DNA from: Paraspadella gotoi
Lineage: Eukaryota > Chaetognatha
Assembly (NCBI GenBank): GCA_051294375.1
Contig: CM119263.1
Coordinates: forward strand, 7,798,635 to 7,862,634
DNA: 64,000 nucleotides
Reading direction: 5' to 3'
This document shows positions 25,644 to 38,108 of the stretch, one piece after another (the stretch's first letter is position 1; each line of letters opens with the position of its first letter). The notes beneath the pieces were generated by a model. It did no database searches. It was not told the DNA's origin and saw only the letters and a list, made by a program, of their open reading frames with translations. A program made the position numbers and the translations under genes.

Positions 25644-26267
25644 AGAGAGAGAGAGATATGATTCATAGCGATCCGTCCCGGCCCCATGACGGCTCCTCGC
25701 ATAACCCCATAGCCCTCATGGACCCGCAGTCCCGTAGATCGAGGATTCGTAGACGATTCGCCTTCTGTCAAGGAATTTTAATTCCGCGCAAAGACGAGCG
25801 GGTCTCTCCCCCCCCTTTTTCCTCTCCCTCCCCCCCAAATCCAACCTCATGGCTCCTGGTTCAATCATCCTCACTTTCTAAATTCTCTGTCGCTCGCATT
25901 ATATTATATTATATTATATTATATTATATTATATTATATTATATTATATTATATACTATCTGGTAACCCTATTTAAATTATCATCAACCTTCTTTCCCCC
26001 ATTCAGAAAAAAGAAATTAACGGTTATTTTTAACAAACTGCCAGGGACATCGGCCCTTCCCCCTCCCTCTTAAAAAAATTAACCAAAAATGACCCAAACT
26101 GAGTAGTCGGTTGGTAGTGAGCTACTTTTCTCCAATTTTTTCCTAAAAAATTGCGGTAAAACGTTTTTTTCTTTTTTTTTTCATAATCATCGCCGGCGAA
26201 AAACGTCTCCTTCGAAGCGAAAAAAATTTCCGCATAAAAGAACCTTAATTCGTTTTTTAGGAAACCG
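25644..26267 (+). repeat. Direct duplication, block A copy 2
   Basis: Second copy of 20165-20814, with small indels. It contains an uninterrupted TTATA pentanucleotide array at 25899-25954, clean here and broken in copy 1. It is truncated by the gap at 26268. Confidence 0.85.
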
Positions 26268-26613
26268 NNNNNNNNNNNNNNNNNNNNNNNNNNNNNNNNN
26301 NNNNNNNNNNNNNNNNNNNNNNNNNNNNNNNNNNNNNNNNNNNNNNNNNNNNNNNNNNNNNNNNNNNNNNNNNNNNNNNNNNNNNNNNNNNNNNNNNNNN
26401 NNNNNNNNNNNNNNNNNNNNNNNNNNNNNNNNNNNNNNNNNNNNNNNNNNNNNNNNNNNNNNNNNNNNNNNNNNNNNNNNNNNNNNNNNNNNNNNNNNNN
26501 NNNNNNNNNNNNNNNNNNNNNNNNNNNNNNNNNNNNNNNNNNNNNNNNNNNNNNNNNNNNNNNNNNNNNNNNNNNNNNNNNNNNNNNNNNNNNNNNNNNN
26601 NNNNNNNNNNNNN
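26268..26613. other. Assembly gap (346 N)
   Basis: The equivalent interval in block A copy 1 (about 20815-21055) is only about 240 bp and consists mainly of (CT)n and T-rich sequence. Confidence 0.9.
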
Positions 26614-26732
26614 CTTCCTTCCTTCCTTTCTTTCTTCTTTACTTGATATCTGCCATTTCCTCTTTTCCTCATTTCCTATTTTCTCGTCATTATTTTTTAA
26701 TTTTTCTTTTTCTTTCTTTCTTTCTTTCTTTC

Positions 26733-26757
26733 NNNNNNNNNNNNNNNNNNNNNNNNN
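26733..26757. other. Assembly gap (25 N)
   Basis: Fixed-size gap between a TTTC array and the start of sequence that matches 36165-35225 in reverse. Confidence 0.95.
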
Positions 26758-26957
26758 AGAGAGATGATAATGCCGAGATTAAAGTGAAAGAGTAGCAGAA
26801 AATGTGGCGCGTGGCCGGAAAAAAAAGGAGAAAGACAAAAGGAGAGAAAAGAGTGAAAAAGATTGAAAAGAAGAAAATGAGTGAAAAGAGAATCGAGACT
26901 GAAGTCTGAAGGTCCGAGGAAAATTCGAGAGCGGTTGGCTCAAAGGGGGAAAAAAGA

Positions 26958-26989
<32 letters not shown>

Positions 26990-27403
26990 CTCATTCTCTC
27001 TCGTCGTCATCTCTCTCTCTTCTTCTCTCTCCTCTCTATTTTACTTTTTTCTTTATTTTTTGTTGTGACGAAATCGAAGGTGATGAACCGACCAAGAACG
27101 ACCGAAATGATGACGACGACAGCCTCTATGACGGACATGAAAGAAAACTCAGTTTCAACGAGACTCGGAAAGGATTTTGAAAAGTTTGAAGAGACGGAAA
27201 GTGAATTCAGGAATTGCCGATATGGATGATAAATTAGGTCCACTTGAAGCAAATATACTATTTCGTTTAAAAATCATTAATATATCTAGGAAATGTAGGC
27301 ATTATACAATAGAAAATTTTCGTAAGGAATTTGAAGTATAGAACTAATAGTTACTTACTTTGATTGACACCACCACGTTCATAGTGTTCAATAAACTTTA
27401 GCT

Positions 27404-27444
<41 letters not shown>

Positions 27445-28640
27445 AATACCAAAAACATGTATTGACAAAAAATAAAAACAGTTCAGTGTATAAAAACTAG
27501 AAAACAGTAGCAAGTAAAAACTAAACTATTAAGAAAATTCACAGAAACATAACAAACACTAACAGACACTAACGTTTAAATGGGACTCATAAATAAAATA
27601 AAATGTTATGAACTATTCAAAAAAACTATCAAATATAACGTTCAAGAACGTTCTAATTTCATATTTTAAAAAACAAAAAACATCAAGTATAAAAGGAAAG
27701 CAACATTATTATTTTTAAATTCAAAGTAAAAACTAATTTATTAATAATTCTAAACCAAAAACAAAAGACACTAACTACCGTTTTAAATGGACTCATAATA
27801 AATAAAACTCAAGAACGTTAAAATTTAAAATTTTATATATATATTTTTTTTATATATATACATTATATTTTTTAGCACGTTTAAAAAACGTTAACGATAA
27901 AAGTGTCTTAGATTTTGAAATGATAAAAATCTTTATTAAAAAAAACAATTAAAAACAAAAAACTTATAATAAAAGGTAAAGAACTAAAACATTAGAAGAA
28001 AAACGTTAAAAGTTAAAACAAACGTTTAAAATGCATTAAAGTGTAGTAATCACAAAAAGTGTAAAAATATATGCCCAAAAATAATTGTATAAGTATAATG
28101 TATAATAAAATAATGTATGAGTATAATTTGGTTAATGTATAAGGGAGAGGGACCTACGGCTGCTAAATAATTAATAATAGAAATAAAAAAACTACCGTCA
28201 CAAATCAACACATATTCAAAGGATGCAAATAACAAAAGGAGAACGCTAATAAACAAAGATGCTAATGAAAACAAAAAGAAACGCTAAACAACAAAATTAA
28301 GACACTAATAAATAAACAAAAACTACTTCACGTATATGCAAGAGCAAGAATAGTTTTAGCTAGTTTTAGTTACAGAGAAATGATGAATTAACCGGTCCAA
28401 AGGCGAGAACTCGAGTCAAAGAATCAGCGATGTTCAAAGTCCGAAGGTTAGAAAGATCCGTGTTTAATCAAATTTCTCTTTCCTTTTCTCGTTCTCCATC
28501 GGTGAAAGAAAAAATTAAGCATTTAAATATCTGGATTGAACCAAGAAGATAAGTTTTCTGAGTGAGACGGGTCATCGAGATTTTTTCCTAAACAACGAAT
28601 CATTTTTCGAAAGAAAATTCTTCATATCAAAGACCATCAA
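26758..28640 (-). repeat. Inverted duplication of 35225-36165, carrying extra DNA
   Basis: Reverse complement of 35225-36165: the sequence from AATGCCGAGATTAAA to GTTTAGCTAAC, and from TAGTTACAGAGAAATGATG onward, matches in opposite orientation. Between these two parts this copy holds about 0.95 kb (27405-28352) that the other copy lacks. Confidence 0.85.
27405..28352 (-). mobile_element. Insertion of AT-rich tandem-repeat element (~0.95 kb)
   Basis: Absent from the inverted counterpart, where only about 17 bp lie between the matching flanks (around 35528-35545). It starts with about 35 T on the + strand and contains degenerate copies of the AT-rich monomer (near 27509 and 27723) with the AACGTTCAAGAACGTT palindrome. 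TTTAGCTA stands at 27397-27404 and again at 28355-28362. That could be a target-site duplication, although the empty site is not an exact match. A retroposed element on the - strand with an A tail is possible; no coding sequence is seen. Confidence 0.5.
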
Positions 28641-28654
28641 TAATCACCATCAAA

Positions 28655-28850
28655 CATCTCTCTCTCTCTTCTCTCTCTCTCTCTCTCTCTTCTTTCCTCT
28701 CTCTCTCTCTCTCTTCTCTCTCTCTTCTCTCTCTCTCTCTCTCTCTTTCTTCTCCTCTCTCTCTCTCTCTCTCTCTTCTCTCTAATCTTCTTTCTTCTCT
28801 CTTCTCTCGTCTTTTCGACGCTCTCTCTTTCCTCCCCTATTTCTCCTTTT
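28655..28850. repeat. (CT)n tract
   Basis: Interrupted CT array of about 190 bp at the junction between the inverted block and block B copy 2. Confidence 0.85.
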
Positions 28851-28874
28851 CCTCGTCTCTTAATCCAAAATGTT

Positions 28875-29274
28875 GTTCTAATTGCATTTTGTATGTACGA
28901 CAAAATTATTACAGGTTTTGTAAGTATTTACAACAAGATAAGCAAAGATAAACTTATTTGGTAAATATTCGTAGTTGGTATTTTAAAAGTGTAGCTTTTA
29001 ATTTTATTTTTTTTTTGTTTTTAAAAAAAGAAAAAAGATTTGAAAAGAAAAAAATAGTATCAATAATAGAAAAGAAAGTGAGAAAATAGTAGAAAGAGAG
29101 AGAGAGAATGAGAGGACCAGAAAAGAGAGACGAATTCCCCCCACATGCCTAAAAATTTGAAGCCCGGACTTAGCAGTGATGTGTTTTTGCTCGGCTTCGT
29201 GGTTGAGAGGCCGTAACAATCAGGGGGGGGGGGTTGAGGATTTTTTTCGTCGGTGACCGATTCCGCTTTCTTCA

Positions 29275-29327
<53 letters not shown>

Positions 29328-29544
29328 GCCTCGCCTTGGTGGTGGGCAGAACTCTGGGTCATCCACAAAGGAATGCCTCCACCCTTTCGGAAGGTTCTCG
29401 GCTGGCTTCCGCCCTCCCCGCGGACGCCTCCGTTTTTTTTTTCATTGATTCGTCGGCAAAGTCGTCGTCGTTGCGTCGCCGAATCCGCAAAATCCCATTG
29501 CGATTTGGGGACAAGGAGAGAGAGAGAGAGAGGAAGAGGAAGAG

Positions 29545-29577
<33 letters not shown>

Positions 29578-31867
29578 AGAGAGAAAGAGAGAGACAGAGA
29601 GAGAGAGAAGAGAGAGAGAGAGATGAGAAATATGTCGTGCCCTTTTTTTGTTTAGTAATAGATGAGGAGGACGAAAGAGAAGAGAAAAGAGAAGAAGAAT
29701 CGCCCCCACTATTTTTGAAGACGTCGTTAAAGTGAGCGATTATTGTTCCTTAAATTCGATTGTTCACTTTTGAGGACGAGATCGGATTTTTATTCTTTGT
29801 TTCACGGGCGATTTTCTCTGTGACGCCCCCCCGCTGGTCACGCTCCCTGCTGGTGGACTCCGCCGCCTTCGGATCGAAAAAAATTTTGTACTGAAAAGGT
29901 GCTGAGGCTAAAGGTGCCGGAGCCAAACTGCGGGTGCGACAAAAATGCCGACTTTGCCAATCGCGCTAGACTTAAAGATTGGAAAAATGCCTCAAATATA
30001 TGCAAAGTTTTTTTCACTCCAATACTAATAATCCGTAATAAATCTCTTAAGATTTGTTCTCAAGTTGAGAGTCAGGTTTCATGATGAAGCCAACCTCAGT
30101 TACACCTTTGTCTATATATGTAAACTAAAATACTAAAATATTAACAAATTATATGAACAAGAGCCCAATTTTTTTCTTCTCTATTTTGAACTCAATTCTT
30201 GGGCTTTATCAGTGAGCTCAACTCAGTCGCTATTTTTTCTTCCAAGTGTGACAAAGAAATGTCCCCAACTGCCTTATTGTTGCCCCAGCAAAGTTCAAGA
30301 GTAGATCAGAGTTTTAGATTTTTTTTTTCGGATTCTTAAAAACCTCTTCCATTGTTCTTGGCGAAGGAAAAATACCGCAAGTAGGTTAGACTCTTAAGCG
30401 CAATTTATGTCGGTTTTTCAGTCGGCATTATTGTCGGTCTCGAAGTCGATCTCAACGTCGGCTCCGATTTTCACGTCGGTCAAATCATTTTTTTATCTCT
30501 GAATATATTTTTCACCCCCTAATTTTAGTATAAAATGGATCGTTTTAATCTTTTCTCCCTTTTCGCGCCGATTAATTAGCGAAGCCGAAGGGACCGAAAT
30601 TAAACCCTCAGTACCGCGCCGTCGCGACGCATGACCGTTCACTTAAACGAGCTTTCCGCGTGAATATTTTTTTCTTCGCAAGACGCTCGCAACCGAAGGA
30701 GCGATTCCTAGAACCCCCACCCCCCCACTTCAGAAACTTCCCTCCGCCCCCGATCCCCCCACCCCCCTGCCTCTCCTCCCTCTGACGGCAACGGAATGCG
30801 GTGGCATCGTCGACCGGAATGATGGATCGCCGTCTTTATACGTCACAACTCAATGCTTCCATTCAGAAGGTCGGGAGTTCGTCTCTCGGACTCGAACTCG
30901 CAAACTCTGATTCGATTCGTGCAAATTTGTTTTTTTTCCCCCCGAAATTCGCGATTTTCTTTTCTCATTTCTGGTCGCGGTTTTGTGGTAGGGTTTTTAA
31001 CGGTCATGGGTACCGTGAGTTATAAACTTAGTATTAATATTTTTTTATTAATTAGGTTCATTATCTTAACTACCAAGACTATTTTTAATAAAATTTTTAA
31101 AAAACACTGTCTGATCTTTTATTCAAATAATATATATTATCATTAATAACGTTTAGTTATTATATTTTATATTTTATATTCAACAGGACGGGCGAGATCG
31201 TTCCCGACGACGTAACTCGGGCGAAATTCGGGGACAGAAGCGCACAAGGCAGTTTTTTTGCCTTATTTCCATGTGAATAGCGTAACATAGACCTTAATGG
31301 CCACCAGCGGCTTTGGTATGCAGATTCTAAACAATTCCGCTTCCCCGTTCTCAGAGAGACACCCGATTTTTACGTAGATATCGAGCTTTGAAAAAAAATT
31401 TTTGCCCTTCATCAAGTCGAGCGACAGAAATTCCGTTGCAGAAGGAAGCAAAATCCTTTATTTTCTTTCTTTTTTCTTTTTTCTTTTTTTCTTGTGTAGG
31501 AGGTGCAGCTCTGAATTACGCGCGAAAAATTTCGTGCGATTGGCATCCGTGTGATTTCTGAATGATTTGATTAGAAAATAAACAGGTTTCGAAATTTTTT
31601 TTTTCAATCTTAGTCACGAACCGCGATATTGTAAACTAGTTTGATTGAATGACGAATATAAATTACTAATGAACCCTTATCTTCTTCCTCGTCGTTCGTC
31701 AGTCCATAAATCTCGGAAACCATGGAGATCAATTGCCAGTGCAATAAAGAAATGATTTGCGGGGTTTTTTTTTTTTTTACGGTAGAGGAGGAAAGGATGC
31801 CCATAATCACTATCCCATTTAACCGGTAACATTCGAAAAAAAAAAGCAAACAAAAAAAAAACAACAT
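28875..31867 (+). repeat. Direct duplication, block B copy 2
   Basis: Second copy of 22640-25625. The match ends in A-rich sequence; at 31868 this copy continues into unique DNA, while copy 1 continues into a GA tract and block A copy 2. No gene seen. Confidence 0.9.
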
Positions 31868-32583
31868 AAAAAACGATTGAAACAGATTTATTCTGCCAGT
31901 CGTTGAAGAAGTAATCGGATTACGCTCAAATTGCGCGCCTACTGCGTGACGTGGTTGCGACACGGTCAGTCGGTCACCTCGAACTCAATAATCCCGCGGA
32001 ATTTCTTCTTTTTCTTTTTCGAAATTCGAGACGTTGGGTCGCGAATATAACTGAGATGGAACCGAATGGAAAATGTACGTATGAAAAGATTCCAGATGAA
32101 ACCGAGAGAAAAAGAAAATAATCTCGAGGCGAAGAAAAGAGAATTAAAGAGACTGTTATGAGATTTAATGACGCTAATGAATATTGTAGATGAGACAATA
32201 AGGAAAAAAGCTATAAGATGGAATCGTGAGAAAGAAAAAACGAACTTAATACCAAAAAGTTTAAACTAAAAACACGAGACACGAAATAAGATGCTAGAAA
32301 GCTCACTCGACTGAACTGGACACTGAACAGTGAACACCCGGTTTTATTTTTATTTCACGTCAGTAATTTAAGCATTTGCGAATAGCAAATAGTTAATTTG
32401 AAAAAAGTATTACTAACGAGACATAACTATGCCGCACCCTGCTCCATTCTGCAGTCTGTCATCTCCAGTTGAATACCTCGCCCTTCTTCTATTCGAACGT
32501 TCCCCCTCCCGCCCCCCAAGAGATGGAAGAGATAAAACGATTTTCGATCCGTTTTTTCTCCGATTTTTCTGGAATCAAAATCA

Positions 32584-32586
<3 letters not shown>

Positions 32587-32674
<88 letters not shown>
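32587..32674. repeat. (GA)n microsatellite, nearly perfect
   Basis: About 85 bp of almost uninterrupted GA, among the cleanest in the window. Confidence 0.95.
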
Positions 32675-32784
32675 GGATGAGAGATAATGTCTCTGGGTCA
32701 GAATCAAGTGTCGAGACGTTTCGTCTTCCATCTCGCATCTGTCGTCGCCGCCAATGACGTCGTCGACGTCGTCGCCGCCAATGA

Positions 32785-32815
<31 letters not shown>

Positions 32816-33018
32816 TCCGTCTCCTTCGAAGGCAAACGAAAGTATTAGACCCCCTATCGCAAGACCTGGACTAACAGCCATACCAAGGAGCGGTCCGAGA
32901 GACAGAGAGAAGTCTGCGTGGAGGCCTGGACCGGGTCTTCCAGTGGCCGGCCGCTAGGGATAGACCTTAAACAAAGGTGGATTTCTTATCCCTCGCATCT
33001 TGTCAACGTCTTTTTTCG

Positions 33019-33069
<51 letters not shown>

Positions 33070-33864
33070 TCACTCTCTCTTTTCTGGGGACACTCTGTTA
33101 TCTCCCTAAATTGGTATAAATCCCGTATCGTATTTGGGTTAAAGATTCATTAACTTAAGATTATTTCTTTTAAATTGTGGTTAAGAAGATTCACAACAGC
33201 CTTTTTTAAGAAGAGTTTTCCCCCTTAAATACCTTATCTTAAACCCATTTCTATTGTTGCTGAAAGTTCCACATGGCTGAGGAATTATTGAACCAAGACC
33301 TCTAATATCGCACTTTTTTTTGTCATGCGGCCCAAACTGTGGTAAAAATAGTAATTTTTTACAATGACCAATTTTCAGAACAACATTTAAATCCAGGTTA
33401 AGGTTTGGAGACATATTGTTTTCTTTGCTTTACTCAGAAATGGCCATTTATAAACATAAGTCACAAATCTTATGATAATCATTTCGTAACGAAACCAAAA
33501 AGACCAGCTTCTTCCCAAAACTGACCACAAATTCAACTGGTCTACTGCCATTCGTCGAAAACGTCATCGTCGTCGTCGTCGTCGTCGTCTTCGTCGTCGT
33601 AGTCGTCGTCGTAAATTCTAACCAAAATGCCGATGGCTTTAAACCCTAATCCGATTCATAAAGAGCAAAAAAAAAATATGAATGAGATATTAAACACTTT
33701 TACAGTTTATTTTGAATTCAGCGAGATTTAGTTAAGTTTTTGTCCTTATAAATGAAACTTTCAGGCTGCAGCTGACTGTTGAGGATTGTGCAATATGATT
33801 TTAATCTTTTTATTTTAAGCTAGCAATCACCTCGTGATATTTTTAAATAAGAAGTATAAAAATA

Positions 33865-33874
33865 NNNNNNNNNN
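33865..33874. other. Assembly gap (10 N)
   Basis: Ten unknown bases, unlike the 25-N joins; probably a small local gap rather than a scaffold join. Confidence 0.9.
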
Positions 33875-34598
33875 GCTCGCTTCATTTCCGTTTCTCCCAT
33901 TCAATTGGAGAACAGTTAATGACACGCCCCCCTTTCTCAGGAAGCCGATCACCTTTTTCTCGATGGTGTTGAGGCCAAGAAACCAAACCTTTCCCCTGAC
34001 CTTTTCGATCAGCCCACGATCGATGTAAGGAGGAAAAAAGTTTTTCCGGGAGAAATTTGGTGAGAAATTCGTGAAAAGGAGAGATTGAGAGGCAAAGGGA
34101 AAAGGATAGAGTAAAAACGTTAAGGAAAAGCTCAAAAAGAAGGGAGCGAGCCTTGGCCTGGCTACAGGATGTGAGGGGGGCTGGAGATTCGTGGGCTGGG
34201 AATTTTAAGGACGATCGGGAAAACGGTCAGGGCGAGTGTGAAGAAACCCCCGATCGGATCGAAAGTCAATGGGGAGGGGTTGATGGAAAATTGGGGGAGG
34301 GAGGGGGCGAAGGGAAAGATCGAGTAAAGCTTAGAAATACATCTGGAAGGGGGGGACAACGTTGAAACGAACGAAGGGGGGAAAGAGATGGAGTTTGGGG
34401 TCGGGGATCAGAAAAATCGGGGATTTAGAAGATTTTAGAAAAGAGAGAGAGGTGGGGTTGGGGAAAAGATGGGGCTAAGAGATGGGGTCAGAGATGGGGG
34501 TTAAGGGGAAGGTGGTAGATTGAAGTGGAATTGAGGCAGAGGATAAAGAGCTCGAACTAGTTAAATGAGGCTCGTGGTTCTTGATAACGAATCCAAAA

Positions 34599-34645
<47 letters not shown>

Positions 34646-34726
34646 TCTCTCTATTGCCATGGTACTAGGATGTTCGCATATTTGCGGTTCATTAAAAACT
34701 CCACGCGCGAATACGCGAGACTCTCT

Positions 34727-34772
<46 letters not shown>

Positions 34773-34922
34773 CTCTCTCTCTCTCTCTGGCCATAAATAT
34801 AACACGGTCTCCAGCGCCTCCCCCCGTCAATCTGGTTGCGAACCCCGCGCTCGATCTCCGAATCGATCTGGCCGTGAGCGAGAAGGGGATCGAATCGAAA
34901 GGGGCGATCGACGAGGCCTCGA

Positions 34923-35224
34923 NNNNNNNNNNNNNNNNNNNNNNNNNNNNNNNNNNNNNNNNNNNNNNNNNNNNNNNNNNNNNNNNNNNNNNNNNNNNNN
35001 NNNNNNNNNNNNNNNNNNNNNNNNNNNNNNNNNNNNNNNNNNNNNNNNNNNNNNNNNNNNNNNNNNNNNNNNNNNNNNNNNNNNNNNNNNNNNNNNNNNN
35101 NNNNNNNNNNNNNNNNNNNNNNNNNNNNNNNNNNNNNNNNNNNNNNNNNNNNNNNNNNNNNNNNNNNNNNNNNNNNNNNNNNNNNNNNNNNNNNNNNNNN
35201 NNNNNNNNNNNNNNNNNNNNNNNN
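34923..35224. other. Assembly gap (302 N)
   Basis: Ends in a GA tract. The inverted counterpart shows CT-rich DNA at the equivalent place, so a GA/CT array probably lies inside. Confidence 0.9.
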
Positions 35225-35901
35225 GAGAGAGAGAGAGATGTTGATGGTGATTATGATGTCTTTGATAATGAAGATTTTCTTTCGAAAATGATTCGTGTTT
35301 AGGAAAAATCTCGATGACCCGTCTCACTCAGAAAACTTTATCTTTTGGTACAATCCAGATATTTAAATGCTTAATTTTTTCTTTCACCGAGGGAGAACGA
35401 GAAAAAGGAAAGAGAAATTTGATTAAACAACGGATCTTTCTAACCTTCGACTTTGAACATCGCTGATTCTTTTGACACGAGTTCTCGCCTTTGGACCGGT
35501 AATTCATCATTTCTCTGTAACTAAAACTAGCAATTTAAAAAAATAGTTAGCTAAAGTTTATTGAACACTATGAACGTGGGGTGTCAATCAAAGATTTAGT
35601 AACTATAGTTCTATACTTCAAATTCCTTACGAAATTTTCTATTGTATAATGCCTACATTTCCTAGATATATAATGATTTTAAACGAAATAGTATATTGCT
35701 TCAAGTGGACCTAATTTATCAGTCCATATGTCGGCAAATCCGAATTCACTTTCCGTCTCTTCAACTTTTCAAATCCTTCCGAGTCTCGTTGAAACTTGAG
35801 TTTTCTTTCATGTCCGTCTAGAGCTGTCGTCGTCATCATCGTCGTCGTGGTCGTCATCACCTTCGATTTCGTCACAACAAAAAAATAAAGAAAAAAGTAA
35901 A

Positions 35902-35961
<60 letters not shown>

Positions 35962-36165
35962 TTTTTCCCCTTTGAGCCAACGCTCTCGATTTTTCCTCGG
36001 CTTCAGACTTCAGCGTCTCGATTCTCTTTTCACTCATTTTCCTTCTTTTCAATCTTTTCACTCTTTTTCTCTCCTTTTTTTTGTCTTTCTCCTTTTTTTT
36101 TTCCGGCCACGCGCCACATTTCTGTACTCTTTCACTTTTAATCTCGGCATTTTCTTTCCTCTGGC
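35225..36165 (+). repeat. Inverted counterpart of 26758-28640 (without the insertion)
   Basis: Carries the same flanks in reverse, including GACCGGTAATTCATCATTTC and a GTC trinucleotide run at 35825-35860 followed by (GA)n at 35906-35958. It lacks the 0.95-kb AT-rich insertion and so represents the empty allele or site. Confidence 0.85.
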
Positions 36166-36964
36166 ACCATCAAAAGTTTGGCACGTTCTACGTCCCGGCT
36201 TCTGTTCTTTGTTCCGCTTTCAATTGTTTACGAGGAGAGAAAGAACTTTTTTTTTTTCAGTCAGCTATAATTTACTGCTTTCAAGGAAACGAGGTCTATC
36301 CGCTTTTTTTTACTTTTTAACATAACTCTTTCTTCGTTATACGAAACAACATAATTGGAAAAAGTCTGCCGGCTTCATCACCGACTTCGAGATATCAGTT
36401 GTAATCATCGTCAGTATTAAACTTAAAACATACACATTATACAATATACGTAAACATTGAGCATCAATAACAAAATTCAATTACAAAACTCGGAACTATG
36501 GGCATCTGGAACCCCTTTCAGTAAAAAAAAAATTCAACAGAGGGAAAAAAAAACTCCATTGGAAAACTGAGTACTGAAATGAATTAAATGGGTCAAAGTT
36601 TTTCCCCTTTTCTGCGTCCCATTGGCGCTAGTCTCAATAGACTATTGATTAGTAAAAGAAAAGTCCTTGCTAGGTTAGTCTACCTTCTTCTTTTCCGCCA
36701 GTTCGTTCAAAAGAAATTTTTTCATAGTTTTTTCCCGTTTTTCTTTCATTTCATTTGATTTGTTTTCAATAGAAAGCGAAAACAAAATATAAAAAAGACT
36801 GGTCTTTCAGGGTTTTTTTCCGATTAATATCGCGGACCAATTAGTTAGCAGCCTTTTAACAATAAAATTCTGAATATTTCAGCGATTTTTAAACCTTTTG
36901 TACGTCAGTACCGATTTTTTAAAAAAATATAGTCTCAGTTGATCATCGCCGTTATCGCCGTTAA
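36166..36964. other. No gene seen (AT-rich)
   Basis: T- and A-rich unique sequence; nothing recognisable before the small frame at 36965. Confidence 0.5.
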
Positions 36965-37174
36965 ATGCCACCACGAGGACTTGAAAAACAAGTTGTAAAA
37001 CAATACAATATCTTATACAATATGTTGAATGTAACTTTGGCTCCGAGCCACGAGCCGGGACAAAAGACTGTGAAGGTATTTATCCAAATTTGGGGCGGCA
37101 AACCCTACATTTTCAAGGCTTCTTCCCGGAGCGCTTGGTACGCAGCTGCCGGCGAGGTTAATGCATCAACTTAA
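36965..37174 (+). CDS. Small hypothetical ORF, 69 codons
   Basis: Not recognised. The frame starts with ATG after GCCGTTAA and has balanced, non-repetitive composition, with mixed basic, aromatic and glycine residues (for example IQIWGGKPYIFKASS in its second half). That sets it apart from the microsatellite frames around it. A possible donor (AAGGTATTT) lies inside it near 37073, so it could be a first exon. It has no signal peptide or membrane segment. It sits just upstream of the 37320-38640 duplicated block and has no copy upstream of 41037, so reading-frame conservation cannot be tested here. A chance frame is as likely as a gene. Confidence 0.2.
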   Translation: MPPRGLEKQVVKQYNILYNMLNVTLAPSHEPGQKTVKVFIQIWGGKPYIFKASSRSAWYAAAGEVNAST

Positions 37175-37230
37175 TAACAGTCCCTTTCAAAGCTTGTTTT
37201 CAAAAACGCCAGGTATAAAAAATGCAAACA

Positions 37231-37281
<51 letters not shown>

Positions 37282-37319
37282 TTACAACTGAACTTTCTAC
37301 CCTCGTCCTTCAGGAGACT

Positions 37320-38032
37320 CTATTCCCGATCCTGGCGCCGTCAGTGTCGCCCTCCGCATCCTTTCCCAGTACGAACGCAATTTGGCGTGAGCGTGACTTC
37401 CCTTCGCTCCCCCTTACCCTCTACGATCTCTCTCTCTCTCACTCAACCTCATTTGGCATGTTTGGTCGACGTTCTGTTCACGATCGGTCAGCGTTGGCTC
37501 ACCGTCTACGTGTTCTGATTTGTAACCGGAAGTACCGATAGTTAGTGCTGGATAGTAATAAGGTTTAGTAAATTTTAGTATATTTAAGACTGCAATACTG
37601 CGTGACTTTATTTACCTTTCGTCCAATTTTATTGTTTGAATATATAGACATATTTTAAAATCAAATCGGGGTAAAAAACTTTTAATATGACAACTGAGCT
37701 TTGTCGCGTACGAGAGTCTTTAGGATGAGTCGACGTCAACTCTAATCTTAATCTCGCCACGACTAGAACTGACCGAAAGTGAAGGTTAGCCAACGTGACA
37801 TGTGACCGTTACGGTGAAGAACCTCGCTAGTCAATAGGGATGAAGACATGGTGCTCGAATCAGCATGTAGCAGAACGGAGCGGGGGCGAGGGAGGTCGCT
37901 TCTGACTCGGGTTTGCTCATCGTACGCGATCGGGGCGCTCCTCGATCCCTCGATCGATCGATCTTCCCGTGCAGCCACTTTCCGGAGCGTGACTCAATTT
38001 GCATATACAGTATCGGATCTCTATCTCTCTCT

Positions 38033-38108
<76 letters not shown>

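Larger units (their letters stand above)
31868..34922. other. Unique DNA without recognisable gene
   Basis: Contains (GA)n at 32587-32674, two 27-bp repeats with TGACGTCGTC cores at 32741-32794, (CT)n at 33026-33062, a (TCG)n run at 33561-33612, a 10-N gap at 33865-33874, G-rich DNA at 34150-34550, and (CT)n at 34602-34655 and 34723-34790. The frame at 32754-32957 is the serine/proline translation of the trinucleotide array. Confidence 0.55.
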
